From assembly GCA_903789505.1 (NCBI GenBank), contig CAIFEU010000094.1:1-9997 (forward strand): a stretch of DNA of 9,997 nt, written 5' to 3'. This DNA comes from an uncultured Coriobacteriales bacterium. Its GTDB lineage: Bacteria > Actinomycetota > Coriobacteriia > Coriobacteriales > UMGS124. The notes below the pieces were generated by a model. It was given only the letters and a program-made list of their open reading frames with translations. It did not search any database and was not told the origin of the DNA. Made by a program: the position numbers and the translations under genes. Shown here one piece after another: positions 1-5,596 of this stretch; the first letter of the stretch is position 1; the number at the start of each line of letters is the position of its first letter.

Positions 1-31
1 CGAATGGGAGGATGGCTGCGAAGGCGGGCAG

Positions 32-1243
32 ATGAATCTCGAAGTCGTTGTTCCATACCTGACCGTGTTCGTGACGGCGCTGATCGTCACCGTCGCCACC
101 GTGCCGCTTGCCCGCGCGGTCGCCATCAGGCTCAAGGCGATCGACTACCCCAGCGCCCGACGCATCAACAAGGTCCCCGTCCCGCGCATGGGCGGAATCG
201 CGATGCTGCTGGGGCTTGCCGCGGCGCTCGTCGTCCAGTATTTCGGGACGCTCGCGTTCGACTGGCCGTCAGCCTTCATCTCCCACCCCTCGCTCAACAT
301 CAACTACTGGGGCATCGCGCTGAGCGTGCTCGTCATCTTCATCACCGGCATCATCGACGACGTCGTCTCGCTGCGGCCCTGGCAGAAGCTACTCGGGCAG
401 ATCATCGCAGGCAGCATTGCCGCGGCCTCGGGGCTGCTCATCGGCCACATCGTGAACCCGTTCGGCGAAGGCGCACTGTACCTGGGCTGGATCGCGTACC
501 CCATCACGGTGCTGTACCTGGTGTGCTTCGCCAACATCATCAACCTGATCGACGGGCTCGACGGGCTGGCGGCGGGGCTGTCCGCCATCGTGTCGATGGC
601 GCTGTTCTGCATCACGTTTGCCGCCGGCCGCGTGGATGCCGCCGCGCTGGCGGTCGCCATCTGCGGCGTGTGCGTCGGATTCCTGCGCTACAACTCCAAC
701 CCCGCGAGCATCTTCATGGGCGACTCGGGTGCGCTGATGCTCGGGTTCCTGCTCGGCACGGTGTCGCTGCTCGGCGTGCGTCGCGTCGCCGCGCTCACCA
801 CGTTGATCGTCCCGCTGGTCATCGCCGGGGTGCCCATCATCGACACGTTCGCGGCGATCATCAGGCGCAAGCGCGGCCACGTCTCGATCGGCACCGCCGA
901 CAAGGGGCACATCCAGCACCGCCTGATAGCGGGAGGCTACAATCAGCGCCAGGCGGCGCTGCTGATCTATGGCTGGTCAGCGCTGCTCGCCGTGAGCGCG
1001 GTCGTCATCACGCAGGTCGAGCCCGGATGGCGCGTCGTGATCCTGGTCGTGCTGGTGGTGGTCTCCGCCGCGTTCATCATGAGGCTCCACCTGTTCGAGC
1101 CGGTCCTGTATCACCGGACGAAGACGCCGGCACGCCGCAACAGGGGCACGCGCACACCTGCGAGCACATGTCCCACGCCCGTCCCCGGCGCGCCCGCCCA
1201 GACTGGCGCGGAGACGCCTGACGAGGACGCAAAGCTCCGCTAG
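32..1243 (+). CDS. wecA: WecA/TagO-type undecaprenyl-phosphate sugar-1-phosphate transferase
   Basis: A 403-residue polytopic membrane protein of the MraY/WecA/TagO family. These enzymes move an N-acetylhexosamine-1-phosphate from a UDP-sugar to undecaprenyl phosphate at the inner face of the membrane, the first step of teichoic acid or other lipid-linked glycan synthesis. Visible family motifs, in order: the DD pair at 109-110 after a hydrophobic helix, ANIINLIDGLDG at 167-178 with D174 and D177, FMGDSG at 228-233 with D231, DT at 271-272, and the histidine loop DKGHIQHRL at 290-298. About ten hydrophobic segments run through residue 350. After that comes a hydrophilic Pro/Thr/Arg-rich tail of about 45 residues that is unlikely to be catalytic. 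The start is supported by AAGGCGG at 21-27, four bases before the ATG. The last bases before it could be the end of an upstream gene overlapping as ATGA. The true sugar substrate cannot be read from the sequence. The histidine loop has Q295 where HIHH or HLHH is usual. Confidence 0.93.
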   Translation: MNLEVVVPYLTVFVTALIVTVATVPLARAVAIRLKAIDYPSARRINKVPVPRMGGIAMLLGLAAALVVQYFGTLAFDWPSAFISHPSLNINYWGIALSVLVIFITGIIDDVVSLRPWQKLLGQIIAGSIAAASGLLIGHIVNPFGEGALYLGWIAYPITVLYLVCFANIINLIDGLDGLAAGLSAIVSMALFCITFAAGRVDAAALAVAICGVCVGFLRYNSNPASIFMGDSGALMLGFLLGTVSLLGVRRVAALTTLIVPLVIAGVPIIDTFAAIIRRKRGHVSIGTADKGHIQHRLIAGGYNQRQAALLIYGWSALLAVSAVVITQVEPGWRVVILVVLVVVSAAFIMRLHLFEPVLYHRTKTPARRNRGTRTPASTCPTPVPGAPAQTGAETPDEDAKLR

Positions 1244-1410
1244 AGCGACGGCCAACCAGGCGCGTGTCCAAACGGGTGCCGCAATCGCGTCTCGGGCTGC
1301 GGCGCAGCGCCTGACGTCGCTCGGATGCGCGGCAACATAGGGAACCAGACGCAATCCATCCGGGCGTACGATATCCCTCAGAGCATCCTTCCCGGCCCCA
1401 TATAAACGCA

Positions 1411-1448
1411 CGCGCCCAGGACGCAGACTCTTGCCTGCGTCCTGCGCG
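1411..1448 (-). terminator. Candidate terminator of the infC-rpmI-rplT operon
   Basis: A perfect 9-bp stem (AGGACGCAG at 1418-1426 with CTGCGTCCT at 1435-1443) around an 8-base loop, extended by a five-pair GC clamp (1411-1415 with 1444-1448) past a two-base bulge. It lies about 60 bases past the rplT stop. Read on the - strand it is followed by TGCGTTTATA, a short T-rich stretch. Read on the + strand it is followed by CTCGAGCG, so it is better oriented for rplT than for wecA. The T-tract is weak, so termination may be partial. The rest of 1244-1507 holds no gene or motif that I can support. Confidence 0.55.
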
Positions 1449-1507
1449 CTCGAGCGTTCCTACCCATCCGTCACATACCCGTCAGGGCGGCGTCACGAGA
1501 AGTGGGC

Positions 1508-1870
1508 CTACGCGGCGGCGACGGCCTTCTTGGCGATCTCGCACAGGTCGGTGAAGGACTGCGGGTCCTCGATGGCCATCTGCGAGAGCACCTTGCGGTC
1601 GAGCTCGATGCCGGCGAGCTTCATCCCGTGCATGAAGACGGAGTAGCTCAGGCCGTTCTGGCGGCAGCCGGCGTTGATGCGCACGATCCAAAGCTTGCGA
1701 ATCTCGCGCTTCTTGTTGCGACGGTCGCGATACTGGTAACGGAGGGAGTGCTGTACCTGCTCCTTGGCCTTGCGGTAGGAGCGGGAGCGGGTTCCGTAGT
1801 AGCCGCGGGCGAGCTTGAGGATACGACGACGCTTCTTCTTTGCGGCAACCGCGCGCTTGATGCGAGCCAT
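1508..1870 (-). CDS. rplT: 50S ribosomal protein L20
   Basis: A 120-residue basic protein, the normal length for L20. It begins MARIKRAVAAKKKRRRILK and contains the family hallmarks ARGYYGTRSRSYRKA (about 21-35), YRDRRNKKREIRKLWI (about 47-62), INAGCRQNGLSYS (about 65-77) and LDRKVLSQMA. L20 binds 23S rRNA early in large-subunit assembly. In several bacteria it also binds its own mRNA leader and represses the operon, which matters given the leader upstream of infC. The start has AAGGAG at a suitable distance. It is the last gene of the operon, 90 bases after rpmI. That spacer carries a 9-base direct repeat, CGATGAACC, at 1911-1919 and 1953-1961, of unknown meaning. The stop is TAG. Confidence 0.98.
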   Translation of the reverse strand: MARIKRAVAAKKKRRRILKLARGYYGTRSRSYRKAKEQVQHSLRYQYRDRRNKKREIRKLWIVRINAGCRQNGLSYSVFMHGMKLAGIELDRKVLSQMAIEDPQSFTDLCEIAKKAVAAA

Positions 1871-1960
1871 GGTGATCTACTCCTTGTCGAGAACGTGCCT
1901 AAACGTTAGCCGATGAACCGTCCGGCCCAAAGTCGGGCGAGCGTGGCCCTTGCGATGAAC

Positions 1961-2158
1961 CTAGTGGTCGATGACCGAGTTGACGTACTTAATCTGAGCC
2001 TTGTTGGTCAGGGGACGCTCGCCACGCAGCTGACGCTTGCGCTTGGTCGTCTTCTTGGTCAGGATGTGGCTCTTGTTGCGGCTCGCGTGCATGAGCTTGC
2101 CGGTGCCGGACTTGCGGAAGCGCTTGGCGACCGTCTTGTTGGTACGCATCTTGGGCAT
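1961..2158 (-). CDS. rpmI: 50S ribosomal protein L35
   Basis: A 65-residue, very basic protein of normal L35 length. Hallmarks are the N-terminal MPKMRTNKTVAKRFRKSGTG, KLMHASRNKSHILTKKTTKRKRQL in the middle and the LTNKAQIKYV segment near the end. L35 is a small structural protein of the large ribosomal subunit. The start lies only five bases past the infC stop, and its ribosome binding site (GAGGAG) overlaps the last codons of infC. Translation is therefore probably coupled to infC. Gene order infC-rpmI-rplT is the common bacterial arrangement. Confidence 0.97.
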   Translation of the reverse strand: MPKMRTNKTVAKRFRKSGTGKLMHASRNKSHILTKKTTKRKRQLRGERPLTNKAQIKYVNSVIDH

Positions 2159-2163
2159 TTCAA

Positions 2164-2745
2164 CTACTCCTCGTTGCTGTCGGCCTCGGCCTCGGTGTCG
2201 GCCTTCGCCGACTTGGCTGCCTTGGCATTGTCACGGACGGGGGCAACAAGCATGTGCATGTTGCGACCCTCGAGCTTGGGCGGCGCCTCAACGGTGGCGA
2301 CGTCCTTCAGGTCGGCGGCCAGCTTCTCGAGCATGTTCAGCCCCAGTTCGGGATGGGCAATCTCGCGCCCACGGAACATGATCGTGATCTTGACCTTGGA
2401 ACCCTGAGCAAGGAAGCGCTCGATGTGCTTCTTCTTGGTCGTGTAGTCGCCCACGTCAATCTTGGGACGAAACTTCATTTCCTTGATGTCGACCTTGGCC
2501 TGGTTCTTTCGCGCCGCCTTGGCCTTGATCGCCTGCTCGTACTTGTACTTGCCGTAGTTCATGACGCGGCACACCGGCGGGTTCGCGTTCGGGGCGATCT
2601 CGACGAGGTCGAGTCCCTGGTCGTCCGCCACGCGCTGGGCGTCCTTGATGGAGAAGAAACCAAGCTGGCTGCCGTCCACGCCGATCAGGCGGCACTGTGG
2701 AGCGCGAATCTCTTCGTTGATCCGCGGCTCATCAGGCTTAGCTAT
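2164..2745 (-). CDS. infC: Translation initiation factor IF-3, probably with an AUA start
   Basis: IF3 binds the 30S subunit, blocks premature 50S joining and discriminates against wrong start codons. From the preferred start the protein has 193 residues: an N-terminal domain (about 5-70, with PRINEEIRA, RLIG, GLDLVEIAP, NPPVCRVMNYGKYKYE), a lysine-rich linker (about 71-85) and a C-terminal domain (about 86-170, with EMKFRPKI, DYTTKKKHIERFL, FRGREIAHPELG). A charged Lys/Glu tail ends it. A GTG at 2760 would add five residues, but it has no ribosome binding site at a workable distance. The in-frame ATA at 2745-2743 has GGGGGTGGT (2758-2750), which matches the ideal GGAGGTGAT at seven of nine positions with eight bases between its GG-GG core and the start. 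The resulting N-terminus resembles what I recall of actinobacterial IF3. infC genes are well known for AUU, AUC or AUA starts. The family call is certain; the start is an inference. Confidence 0.95.
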   Translation of the reverse strand: MAKPDEPRINEEIRAPQCRLIGVDGSQLGFFSIKDAQRVADDQGLDLVEIAPNANPPVCRVMNYGKYKYEQAIKAKAARKNQAKVDIKEMKFRPKIDVGDYTTKKKHIERFLAQGSKVKITIMFRGREIAHPELGLNMLEKLAADLKDVATVEAPPKLEGRNMHMLVAPVRDNAKAAKSAKADTEAEADSNEE

Positions 2746-2773
2746 GCGTACCACCCCCACAATCTGTCGTCAC
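2738..2773 (-). CDS. Possible 11-residue leader peptide overlapping the infC start
   Basis: A GTG at 2773-2771 has a perfect GGAGG (2783-2779) five bases upstream, a better site than the one for infC itself. It opens a frame of 11 codons, read as MTTDCGGGTHS, closed by TAA at 2740-2738. The stop lies just inside infC, a few bases past the proposed AUA start, and the infC ribosome binding site sits inside this frame. A ribosome finishing here could re-initiate at the AUA (translational coupling). The same frame is open further upstream to an ATG at 2902-2900 with no good ribosome binding site, giving a cysteine-rich frame of 55 residues. Nothing shows the peptide is made. It could be a chance open frame, and the GGAGG is partly inside a small hairpin. 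Confidence 0.25.
   Translation of the reverse strand: MTTDCGGGTHS
2750..2758 (-). promoter_or_regulatory. Ribosome binding site that decides the infC start
   Basis: Read on the - strand this is GGGGGTGGT, a seven-of-nine match to the perfect anti-16S sequence GGAGGTGAT. It is well spaced for the ATA at 2745-2743. The GTG at 2760-2758 overlaps this element and so cannot use it. This is the main reason to prefer the AUA start for infC. Confidence 0.55.
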
Positions 2774-2780
2774 TGCAACC

Positions 2781-2798
2781 TCCGGCGTTGATGCCGGA
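2781..2798 (-). promoter_or_regulatory. Small hairpin masking the GGAGG ahead of infC
   Basis: On the - strand TCCGGC and GCCGGA form a perfect 6-bp stem with a six-base loop. The 3' arm includes the first three bases of GGAGG (2783-2779), so folding would partly hide the ribosome binding site of the short leader frame. It follows directly after the terminator U-tract. Confidence 0.4.
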
Positions 2799-2801
2799 CA
2801 C

Positions 2802-2839
2802 AAAATCACCCGGGCAGTCCGCAAGCTCTGCCCGGGTGA
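2802..2839 (-). terminator. Intrinsic terminator in the infC leader (candidate attenuator)
   Basis: A perfect 12-bp stem (- strand TCACCCGGGCAG and CTGCCCGGGTGA, 2839-2828 and 2817-2806) with a ten-base loop, followed at once on the - strand by TTTTGTG. This is a textbook intrinsic terminator. It lies about 57 bases upstream of infC coding sequence and about 118 bases downstream of the best promoter in the gap. On the + strand it has no T-run. It could end read-through from lysA, but I see no promoter between it and infC, so transcription of infC should have to pass it. That makes an attenuator the better reading. Confidence 0.75.
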
Positions 2840-2957
2840 ACACGATGAGCACGCCGCGACGATGCGACGGGCGATATCACATTCGACCAGGCAGCTGCTC
2901 ATGAGCGCCGCAAGGTGGGGATCTCTCCCGCTTGGGTGTGCGCCAGGCGCACACCGA
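2840..2957 (-). promoter_or_regulatory. Structured 5' leader of infC-rpmI-rplT with candidate antiterminator
   Basis: From the predicted start near 2957 the RNA opens with a hairpin (GGTGTGCG with CGCACACC inside 2955-2935). Next comes a helix with an asymmetric internal loop (CAAG-C-GGG, 2934-2927, with CCC-CAC-CTTG, 2920-2911). Then CTGCCTGG (2894-2887) can pair with CCGGGCAG (2835-2828), which is part of the 5' arm of the terminator. That gives eight pairs including one G-U, with three more pairs beyond two mismatches. The two helices exclude each other. In addition ATGAGCA (2902-2896) is complementary to TGCTCAT (2851-2845), which would cross the antiterminator helix as a pseudoknot. L20 is known to control this operon through its leader in Bacillus (attenuation) and E. 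coli (a pseudoknot, by translation). That L20 acts here is inference. Confidence 0.5.
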
Positions 2958-2963
2958 AAGTGA

Positions 2964-2993
2964 ACTCTATCACGTCGACGCCCCCGCGCACAA
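2964..2993 (-). promoter_or_regulatory. Promoter of infC-rpmI-rplT
   Basis: On the - strand: -35 TTGTGC (2993-2988), an 18-base spacer, and -10 TAGAGT (2969-2964) preceded by TG one base upstream, an extended -10. The start would fall near 2955-2957, immediately before the first leader hairpin. It is the best promoter match in the gap between lysA and infC. Confidence 0.5.
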
Positions 2994-3064
2994 CCTGCGG
3001 CACTCAACTCGACGTGTCGTGCAGCCACTCTCCATATCGGATGGCCGCACGTCACGCCCCGTGC

Positions 3065-3098
3065 CGCCCCGCACGCAGAAGGGGCGACGTGCGGGGCG
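3065..3098 (-). terminator. GC hairpin after lysA, possible factor-dependent terminator
   Basis: A perfect 10-bp stem (CGCCCCGCAC, 3065-3074, with GTGCGGGGCG, 3089-3098) and a 14-base loop, about 15 bases past the lysA stop. On the - strand it is followed by GGCACGGGG with no T-run, so it is not a standard intrinsic terminator. It may protect the 3' end or aid termination. Between it and the infC promoter (2994-3064) I see nothing else. Confidence 0.4.
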
Positions 3099-3113
3099 CT
3101 TCGGTGGGAGGGG

Positions 3114-4445
3114 CTACTCGCCCGGCTTCCATGCTGCCGCGCGGCTCCCCGCGTAGGCAGCCTCGGACTCCCGCAGTGCATCCTCGATCGAGGCAGCGAA
3201 CGGCCCGTCGTCGAACGTGGCGAAGTAGTCACGGGGGGTCTCCGCCCGGCGGATGATTCGATGCGACCCGTCCTCGCACAGCAGGACCTCTGCCGAGCGC
3301 AGCTTGCCGTTGTAGTTGTAGCCCATCGAGAACCCGTGGGCGCCCGCGTCGTGGATGAACAGGACGTCACCCATGTCGATCTTGGGCAGGTGCCGATCGA
3401 TTGCGAACTTGTCGTTGTTCTCGCACAGGCCGCCGGTCACGTCGTAGACGTGGTCTGCGGGGGCGTCCTCCTTGCCCAGCACCGTGATGTGATGGTAGGC
3501 GCCGTACATCGCGGGGCGCATCAGGTTGGCGGCGCAGGCGTCGACGCCGATGTACTCCTTGTAGATATGCTTCTCGTGGATGGCGGTGGTGACCAGGGCG
3601 CCGAATGGGGCGAGCATGAAGCGTCCCATCTCGGTGAAGATCGCGACGTCGCCCATCCCCGCAGGCACCAGGACCTCGTCGTAGACGCGGTGGACGCCCT
3701 CGCCGATCGCCGCGATGTCGTTCGCGCTCTGCTCGGGACGGTAGTCGACGCCCACGCCGCCGGAGAGGTTGATCGCGAAGATGCGGACGTCGGCCGCCTT
3801 GGATACGCGGACGGCGAGCTCGAACAGCTGTCGCGCGAGTGCGGGGTAGTAGTCGTTGCTGACCGTGTTGCTCGCCAGGAACGCATGGATCCCGAAGCGC
3901 TTCGCGCCCGCCGCCTTGAGGCGCCTGAACGCCTCGACCATCTGGTCCTCGCTCATCCCGTACTTGGAGTCGCCGGGGTTGTCCATGATGTCGTTGCCCA
4001 GCTCGAACACGCCGCCGGGGTTGTAGCGGCAGAAGACGCTCTGCGGCACCTCGGCGACCTGCTCCAGGAAGTCGACCATCGTGAGGTCGTCCAGGTTGAT
4101 GAAGGCGCCCAGCCGCGCCGCCTCGAACATGTCGAGCGCTGGGGTGTCGTTGCTCGAGAACATGATGTCGCTGCCCCTGAACCCGCACGCATTGGACAGC
4201 ACGAGCTCGGTGTAGCTGGACGTGTCGACACCGCAGCCCTCCTCGCGCAGGATCGTCAGCAGCGTGGGATTGGGCGTCGCCTTGACCGCGAAGTACTCGC
4301 GGAAGCCCGGGTTCCAGGAGAACGCCTGGTTGACCTGGCGCGCGCGGGCCCGGATTCCCGCCTCGTCGTAGAGGTGAAAGGGCGTGGGGACGTCGGCGAT
4401 GATATCGCGCGCCTGGCCAAGGGTTATGAACGGCCTTTTTTCCAT
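3114..4445 (-). CDS. lysA: Diaminopimelate decarboxylase, divergent type
   Basis: A 443-residue PLP enzyme of the alanine-racemase-fold decarboxylases. It should convert meso-diaminopimelate to L-lysine, the last step of lysine synthesis. The PLP lysine is K55 in YFAVKATPNP. H187 lies in GIHAFLASN, the glycine loop is NLSGGVGVDY (226-235), E272 and R275 lie in TEMGRFMLAP, and the active-site cysteine segment is GGLCENNDKFAID (338-350) with C341, E342 and D345. GFSMGYNYNGKLRSAEVL (371-388) is the C-terminal tyrosine motif. Several motifs differ from classical LysA (EMGR for EPGR, HAFLAS for HIGSQ), but I recall the same forms in a group of clostridial and actinobacterial proteins annotated as LysA. 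The C-terminal 25 or so residues after the conserved YFATFDD look dispensable. The ATG has GAGGAG nine bases upstream. It stands alone, with no other lysine gene nearby. A related amino-acid or polyamine decarboxylase is the alternative. Confidence 0.88.
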   Translation of the reverse strand: MEKRPFITLGQARDIIADVPTPFHLYDEAGIRARARQVNQAFSWNPGFREYFAVKATPNPTLLTILREEGCGVDTSSYTELVLSNACGFRGSDIMFSSNDTPALDMFEAARLGAFINLDDLTMVDFLEQVAEVPQSVFCRYNPGGVFELGNDIMDNPGDSKYGMSEDQMVEAFRRLKAAGAKRFGIHAFLASNTVSNDYYPALARQLFELAVRVSKAADVRIFAINLSGGVGVDYRPEQSANDIAAIGEGVHRVYDEVLVPAGMGDVAIFTEMGRFMLAPFGALVTTAIHEKHIYKEYIGVDACAANLMRPAMYGAYHHITVLGKEDAPADHVYDVTGGLCENNDKFAIDRHLPKIDMGDVLFIHDAGAHGFSMGYNYNGKLRSAEVLLCEDGSHRIIRRAETPRDYFATFDDGPFAASIEDALRESEAAYAGSRAAAWKPGE

Positions 4446-4510
4446 GCTGAGTGGCTCCTCTCGCGCCCGTGGCGCAGCAAAGTCTGACTGTCGTCGGTCG
4501 TGCGGAGTTC

Positions 4511-4516
4511 ACTATA
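4511..4516 (-). promoter_or_regulatory. Possible -10 element of lysA
   Basis: TATAGT on the - strand, five of six bases of the consensus, would start transcription near 4504 and give a leader of about 60 bases before lysA. I find no good -35 at 16-18 bases, so confidence is modest. Apart from this and the tRNA promoter, the divergent gap 4446-4724 holds nothing that I can support. Confidence 0.35.
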
Positions 4517-4710
4517 GGCGAGGCATGAGACGGAGGCGTTTCGGCGACATGGATTGTTTGTCCTCCATACATGCCGACCCAGATGTGCGACGGCGCGACA
4601 CCAGGCGTGGAAGCGGGACATCCCGCACGCGGCGAGCGGGAGCAGACGGTGACCGCGAGGGAATCCGTGACAACTTGGCCGAAGTCGCGCGAACCGTCGA
4701 CGCGTTCCGC

Positions 4711-4716
4711 TATGAT
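4711..4716 (+). promoter_or_regulatory. Possible -10 element of tRNA-Leu
   Basis: TATGAT (five of six consensus bases) places the start near 4723, a base or two before the mature tRNA. No convincing -35 is seen at normal spacing. A TTGGCC at 4675-4680 is too far away. Confidence 0.4.
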
Positions 4717-4724
4717 GGGTGAAC

Positions 4725-4811
4725 CCCCGAGTGGTGGAATTGGTAGACGCAGCGGACTCAAAATCCGCCGAGGGCAACCTCTTGTGAGTTCGAGTCTCAC
4801 CTCGGGGACCA
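4725..4811 (+). tRNA. tRNA-Leu, anticodon CAA
   Basis: The acceptor stem CCCCGAG (4725-4731) pairs perfectly with CTCGGGG (4801-4807), followed by discriminator A and an encoded CCA (4809-4811). The anticodon stem GCGGA/TCCGC (4752-4756 and 4764-4768) encloses the loop CTCAAAA, with anticodon CAA at 4759-4761, reading UUG. The long variable arm GAGG-GCAA-CCTC (4770-4781) is typical of class II leucine tRNAs. The T arm is GTGAG-TTCGAGT-CTCAC. Length is 87 bases with CCA. Both the D-loop GGTAGA and the long arm agree with leucine identity. No integrase or att-like repeat is next to it. Confidence 0.97.
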
Positions 4812-4822
4812 CGCAATCACCG

Positions 4823-4864
4823 ACGGGCCGGGACGCCGCATGGCACCCCGGCCCGTTCGTTTTG
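4823..4864 (+). terminator. Intrinsic terminator of tRNA-Leu
   Basis: A perfect 10-bp stem, ACGGGCCGGG (4823-4832) with CCCGGCCCGT (4847-4856), and a 14-base loop, followed on the + strand by TCGTTTTG. It starts 12 bases past the tRNA. It also lies just past the stop of the convergent VanX-like gene, but the - strand side has no T-run, so it serves mainly the tRNA. Confidence 0.8.
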
Positions 4865-4870
4865 CCCCCC

Positions 4871-5596
4871 CTAGCGCCCCGGGGCCCAGACTCCTCCCGC
4901 CACGTCGGCGCGGACGGGAAAGTCGAAGAACGTGTCGGGGTACGGCTCGTCGACGAGCGTGAAGTGCCACCACTCGGAGTAGAGCCCTTCGAACCCGCTG
5001 GCGAGCATCACGTCACGCAGCAGGTGCCTGTTGGCGACCTGACGCTCGGTCAGGCCGGTGCATTCGGCGTGGGACACCGGGTCGAAGAGGTCGAATGGCG
5101 AGCCCATGTCGACGTCGTGACCGGAGGCGACGTCGAACAGGGTGACATCCGCCGTCGAGCCATGGGAGTGCTTGGAGCGCTGCGCGACGAAGTCGAGCTC
5201 GAACAGCCGCTCCTTGTCGACGTTGGGATAGAAGACGCGCTTCATCGCCGTGTCCTGGGCGTCGAGCGCCCATGCGACCAACTCGTCGACGGCACGCTGC
5301 GGCCGATAGGTGTCGTACACGCGCAGGCGATACCCGAGCCTGACGAACTCGTCGCTCGCCCGCCGCAGGGCCTGGGCTGCCTCGCGCGTCATCAGGGCGC
5401 AGGGCTGCTCGTAGCCGGCGAAGCGCCTCCCGAGGAAGTTGTACGTCCCGAAGTACCTGATCTCCTCGATGACGTCGGGCACGACCTGCGTGAGCACGAC
5501 GAAGTCGCTCGCATCGTACTCCGGAGCAGCCCCCGCGCCATGACCGGGCGCACGTCTCCCCTCTCGCGTCACGCCCTCCCCTGCGCTGCGCCCCAT
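4871..5596 (-). CDS. VanX-family D-alanyl-D-alanine dipeptidase (peptidase M15D)
   Basis: A zinc dipeptidase that should hydrolyse D-Ala-D-Ala. The VanX signature is complete: YDTYRPQ (94-100) with R98, the zinc-binding SKHSHGSTAD (141-150) with H143 and D150, and SEWWHF (207-212) with the catalytic base E208 and zinc ligand H211. The conserved body starts near residue 27. I prefer the ATG at 5596 because GGAGGA lies five bases upstream. An ATG at 5608 and another at 5704 are in frame, the latter adding a 36-residue Arg/Gly-rich stretch without clear homology or ribosome binding site. No signal peptide is seen, so it is probably cytoplasmic. No vanH, vanA or vanRS lies nearby, so recycling of cell-wall dipeptide is more likely than glycopeptide resistance. 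It follows the helicase gene by 166 very GC-rich bases with no clear promoter. Confidence 0.88.
   Translation of the reverse strand: MGRSAGEGVTREGRRAPGHGAGAAPEYDASDFVVLTQVVPDVIEEIRYFGTYNFLGRRFAGYEQPCALMTREAAQALRRASDEFVRLGYRLRVYDTYRPQRAVDELVAWALDAQDTAMKRVFYPNVDKERLFELDFVAQRSKHSHGSTADVTLFDVASGHDVDMGSPFDLFDPVSHAECTGLTERQVANRHLLRDVMLASGFEGLYSEWWHFTLVDEPYPDTFFDFPVRADVAGGVWAPGR

Noticed and set aside
3..35. A short open frame ending in TGA that overlaps the wecA ATG as ATGA, perhaps the tail of an upstream gene.
   Set aside because: Only ten codons are visible and I cannot match them to any family, so a gene call would be guesswork.
4..1221. A 405-codon open frame on the + strand overlapping wecA.
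   Set aside because: It is the frame shifted against wecA and is Arg/His-rich with no motif, a common by-product of high GC content.
2254..2904. A 216-codon + strand frame antisense to infC and its leader.
   Set aside because: IF3 is certain on the other strand, and the frame crosses the terminator and leader without any protein motif.
3261..4487. A 408-codon open frame antisense to lysA.
   Set aside because: Its sequence is the Val/Asp/Glu/His-rich pattern typical of antisense frames of GC-rich genes, and lysA is clearly coding.
4725..4811. The tRNA-Leu as an integration site of a genomic island.
   Set aside because: There is no integrase, no repeated copy of the tRNA 3' end in the window, and a proper terminator follows.
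4871..5596. A vancomycin resistance cluster.
   Set aside because: Only the dipeptidase is present; no D-lactate ligase, dehydrogenase or two-component genes are seen.
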